Shown here in pieces: positions 15,101 through 15,188 of a stretch of 15,188 bases of DNA. The notes beneath the pieces were generated by a model, which was given only the letters and a program-made list of their open reading frames with translations, was not told where the DNA came from and searched no databases. Within the stretch, counting starts at the first letter, position 1. Each line of letters opens with the position of its first letter. The stretch spans positions 1 through 15,188 of the forward strand of contig JAEZDA010000099.1 of NCBI GenBank assembly GCA_023433345.1. The letters run 5' to 3'. The stretch is from Bacteroidota bacterium (GTDB lineage Bacteria; Bacteroidota; Bacteroidia; Chitinophagales; Chitinophagaceae). Both the position numbers and the translations under genes were made by a program.

Positions 15101-15188
15101 TTGCTGGTGAAATCGTCCGATAAAACAGTGGCGAAAGTTAGGGTGATGGACATGCAGGGAAGGGTTTTGGCTGAAAACAGGATCATCC
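9107..15188 (+). CDS. giant T9SS-secreted Ig/PKD-repeat surface protein, 3' end cut by the window
   Basis: The frame is open without a stop from ATG 9107 to the right edge: 2,027 complete codons. Residues 1-33 are a signal peptide (KLFSLIFFSLSAFTLSA, cleavage before Q34). Residues 36-202 form a first beta domain (GRGAGITGANANNRY, NDYFTFSLAP, YYGYNSLGLNYSINDF). Residues 203-305 form a second (FTSCPG to VTLNGN). Ig-like modules of 88-93 residues follow, marked by a conserved Cys at 328, 417, 505, 595, 685, 778 and 868, then at 1239, 1332 and 1424. Each has the block YTISGTP and a second Cys in TTGPC. Between them lies a split Ig domain with a jelly-roll insert (946-1230). Five PKD-like domains (about 1499-1966; motifs SYTWTVPAGA, GQGT, SCG) precede a T9SS sorting domain with PNPS at 1990-1993. 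About 35 residues are probably missing. The protein should be exported by Sec and T9SS and held at or released from the surface, perhaps as an adhesin; no catalytic domain is visible. Confidence 0.93.
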   Translation, partial: MFNPFTRQSFRQRYGRKLFSLIFFSLSAFTLSAQTTLWTNPISGTNPNSNNPYTIGQTVNPFITVTGIGRGAGITGANANNRYNASGWQSGNFNISNNDYFTFSLAPLAGYRINLSSFVYTGQSDFGPLSFVFRHSSSGFATNIGTPDADGTTISLTAAAYQGLSANSEFRYYGYNSLGLNYSINDFTFNGSVLGTSVTTINGFTSCPGVAGTAQSFIVNGNGLAPANATITVAATANYEVSVTSAVAGFSGTSVSFNASGGNTAQTVWVRLKSSAALGPHNGEIVTVSGGGFAVGAGIAVTLNGNVPANDATISLATDPGTQNQVICINNPLAQVDYNMGGTATGINFSGSLPAGVTGGFSGGTYSINGTATSSGTYNYTLTTTGGTCNSSISGSVIVRDDATVNLLSGNDNQNLCQGSPISTIIYSVGGSGTGGSVSGLPAGVTYVYNAGQIMISGTPTVFGVFNYTVNTTGPCLTPSATGTITVNESSSISIQSGSLTNTICINNPLTSVELTRGGTSTGWSYTGTLPDGLTAGDVAGVFTISGTATSAGSFAITVTADGPCPVSEIVSILVNDNSSISLTSAGATTNQSVCINTPIANITYAVGAGGTGASVSGLPAGVNFNFSAGTLTISGTPTQAGSFNYLVTTTGPCINTSLGGTIDISGDATIALTSGAGSNSQTFCINNALPVNITYAVGGTGTAISVQSGTFPLGISGFFDAGVYTITGFGLGAGTFNIVLTTEGPCVTPTANVTLVVQDNSTINLTSAAGTDAQTVCVNTAISPITYAVGGGGTGATVSGLPTGVTGSFNSGVYTISGTPTQSGSFSYTITTTGPCINTQNGGTIDVTPNATIILTSAPATSNQTVCENIALADIIYTVGGSATTASISAGALPPGVAGIFSSGVFTISGSPAAAGIFNFTVKADGPCVDASLSGSITVNPAPTGLSVTPSSATICVGSSQLLTAAGATSNTATVHTTNFTALGTYTVSGSVTGARSSGWAIRANNYCAYNPFICLFGPFSSGSGNFALTQAGDEGAASSATNAALISPVINAEAYSTLTLTFRHSYKQGSISGSGQIQASADGGSNWSTVQTYTLASGQSIGSPNAFTNQSIVLPVNYANTATLRLRFLFNTSNATIANSYWGIDDVAINGQLLPLFSWSSDTGSPTDGLPVGSGTPSVTNKNVTVSPSQSTIYTLTARNSVTTCESTLAAAATVTVNQNGTIGQSSPIGTEAQTVCINTAIIDVAYNIGGAATGAQISSGTLPDGVTGTFSGGVFTISGTPAEAGTFPYTVSTTGSLCINPSLSGSITVSPDATITLSSAAGSDAQTVCINNAITPITYAIGGSGNDAGITAGTLPNGVSGSYNGGVYTISGTPTESGSFAFTITATGPCGGAMTSGTLDVTADGTIDLSSAAGTDAQTVCINTAMVDLTYIIGGTSASATISAGALPGGVSGSYNGGVYTISGTPTEAGIFSFTVSATGSSCLNPSASGTIEVLANAVVGSISGPTAVCEHVAPTGIAAVYTLSSSDPNSVFTWTLPVGALSVSGQGTNTISFIYPPGFVNGTISVDVTSTCGPLQNRTLNVGATVPQMPAAISGAKNVCPYIGTLEAITYSIDPVPGALNYNWIIPPSCSIVSGQGTTNVTFTVGANFQSLADKMVRVRVESGCGNSDYKIMHLLAQFPITPGPISGMTDICSVINTPTQVSYTINKVVAATSYVWTTPPGTTVTHPNGPGINDTVINVVFDNNFTTSLISVISVNQCTTSGSARSIMVYRKNPPTPGLISGPTNVCEYSLPSALQAYYTIKKIPVATSYTWTVPAGATVLHENASGANDTAIFVSFPNGFISGSITVKAHNGCGTSVTRSLALSSLKVGTPTPIDVATVASCPTRQFTYSLAAMPTNATSLLWSVPAGGTIDFGQGTTSILVSYAGTAIQGDVTVQAFNNCSQSQTLRFVSVKLPACPPEAKVPLVAGSKEDPEEGIFDVAVYPNPSVAHFRLLVKSSDKTVAKVRVMDMQGRVLAENRII
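10028..11935 (+). repeat. tandem coding repeat: seven Ig-like modules (first block)
   Basis: Seven modules of 88-93 codons lie head to tail in the giant gene. The shared plan is DATI.L.S, Q.VCINN, I.YAVGG.GT, G.PAGV.G.F, Y.ISGTPT..G.F.YT.TT.GPC and a closing strand G.I.V. This fits the putative Ig-like families (He_PIG-like) seen in large bacterial surface proteins. The modules differ at many codons, so they are old duplications with patches of recent similarity, such as the TACGCGGTGGG and ACCGGGCCCTG blocks. Confidence 0.85.
11942..12796 (+). other. split Ig-like domain containing a jelly-roll (MAM/choice-of-anchor-like) insertion, coding
   Basis: Residues 946-969 (LSVTPSSATICVGSSQLLTA) are the first strands of a common Bacteroidota Ig-like domain. 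Its remaining strands (LFSWSSDTG, TVSPSQSTIYTLTARNSV, ATVTV) appear only after about 188 residues, at roughly 1159-1230. The stretch between (970-1157) has the features of a jelly-roll ligand-binding module: LISPVINAEAYSTLTLTFRH, IQASADGGSNWSTVQTY, and the closing SYWGIDDVAING. It is in frame with no sign of a broken boundary. Confidence 0.6.
12797..13605 (+). repeat. tandem coding repeat: three Ig-like modules (second block)
   Basis: Three further modules of 92-93 codons follow the jelly-roll insert, with Cys at 1239, 1332 and 1424. The last two are the most alike in the protein. A 38-bp stretch at 13190-13227 is identical to 13466-13503, exactly 276 bp (92 codons) apart. After them the repeat type changes to PKD-like. 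Confidence 0.8.

Overview
The window looks like chromosomal DNA of a member of the phylum Bacteroidota, possibly the Chitinophagia/Sphingobacteriia side, though the genus cannot be read from it. The signs are a C-terminal type IX secretion (T9SS) sorting domain, promoter elements of the TAnnTTTG class, outer-membrane beta-barrel proteins, a DUF5683 protein next to parB and dapB, a four-helix-bundle S23-type gene, and a giant Ig/PKD-repeat surface protein. There are no rRNA or tRNA genes, no CRISPR array and no intact insertion sequence.

Region 1 (1-1365, + strand) holds two monocistronic genes for small secreted beta-barrel outer-membrane proteins. Each has its own promoter candidate and terminator. 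The promoter of the second sits in the loop of an almost perfect 13-bp inverted repeat. Region 2 (1366-2406) is accessory DNA: a GC-rich, hairpin-forming repeat of a type I recall as dispersed in Bacteroidota, a stretch with no recognisable gene, and a decayed toxin-antitoxin pair. In that pair the antitoxin is intact, while the PIN-domain toxin keeps its first ten codons and its C-terminal half but has lost the middle, the frame and the start codon.

Region 3 (2407-6821, - strand) is a co-directional housekeeping cluster. In transcription order it runs: UPF0173 metal-dependent hydrolase, parA, S23-type four-helix-bundle protein, parB, DUF5683 protein, dapB. parA and parB make the chromosome-partition system. 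Here they are separated by the S23-type gene, which is flanked by inverted arrays of 7-bp units. parB and the DUF5683 gene overlap by one base. Region 4 (6852-8659, + strand) is divergent: an NAD(P)H-dependent FMN reductase-like gene and a membrane-anchored metallophosphoesterase, 9 bp apart.

Region 5 (8660-15188) has a 447-bp gap and then one very long open frame from 9107 off the right edge (at least 2,027 residues). It encodes a T9SS-exported, adhesin-like protein: signal peptide, two N-terminal beta domains, seven Ig-like modules of about 90 residues, an Ig domain apparently split by a jelly-roll insertion, three more of the same modules, five PKD-like domains and the start of a T9SS sorting domain.

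The least expected pattern is a set of six intergenic arrays with strict 7-bp periodicity but different unit sequences. They lie beside dapB, DUF5683, S23, parA and the metallophosphoesterase genes, mostly directly at stop codons. I cannot assign them to a described element.
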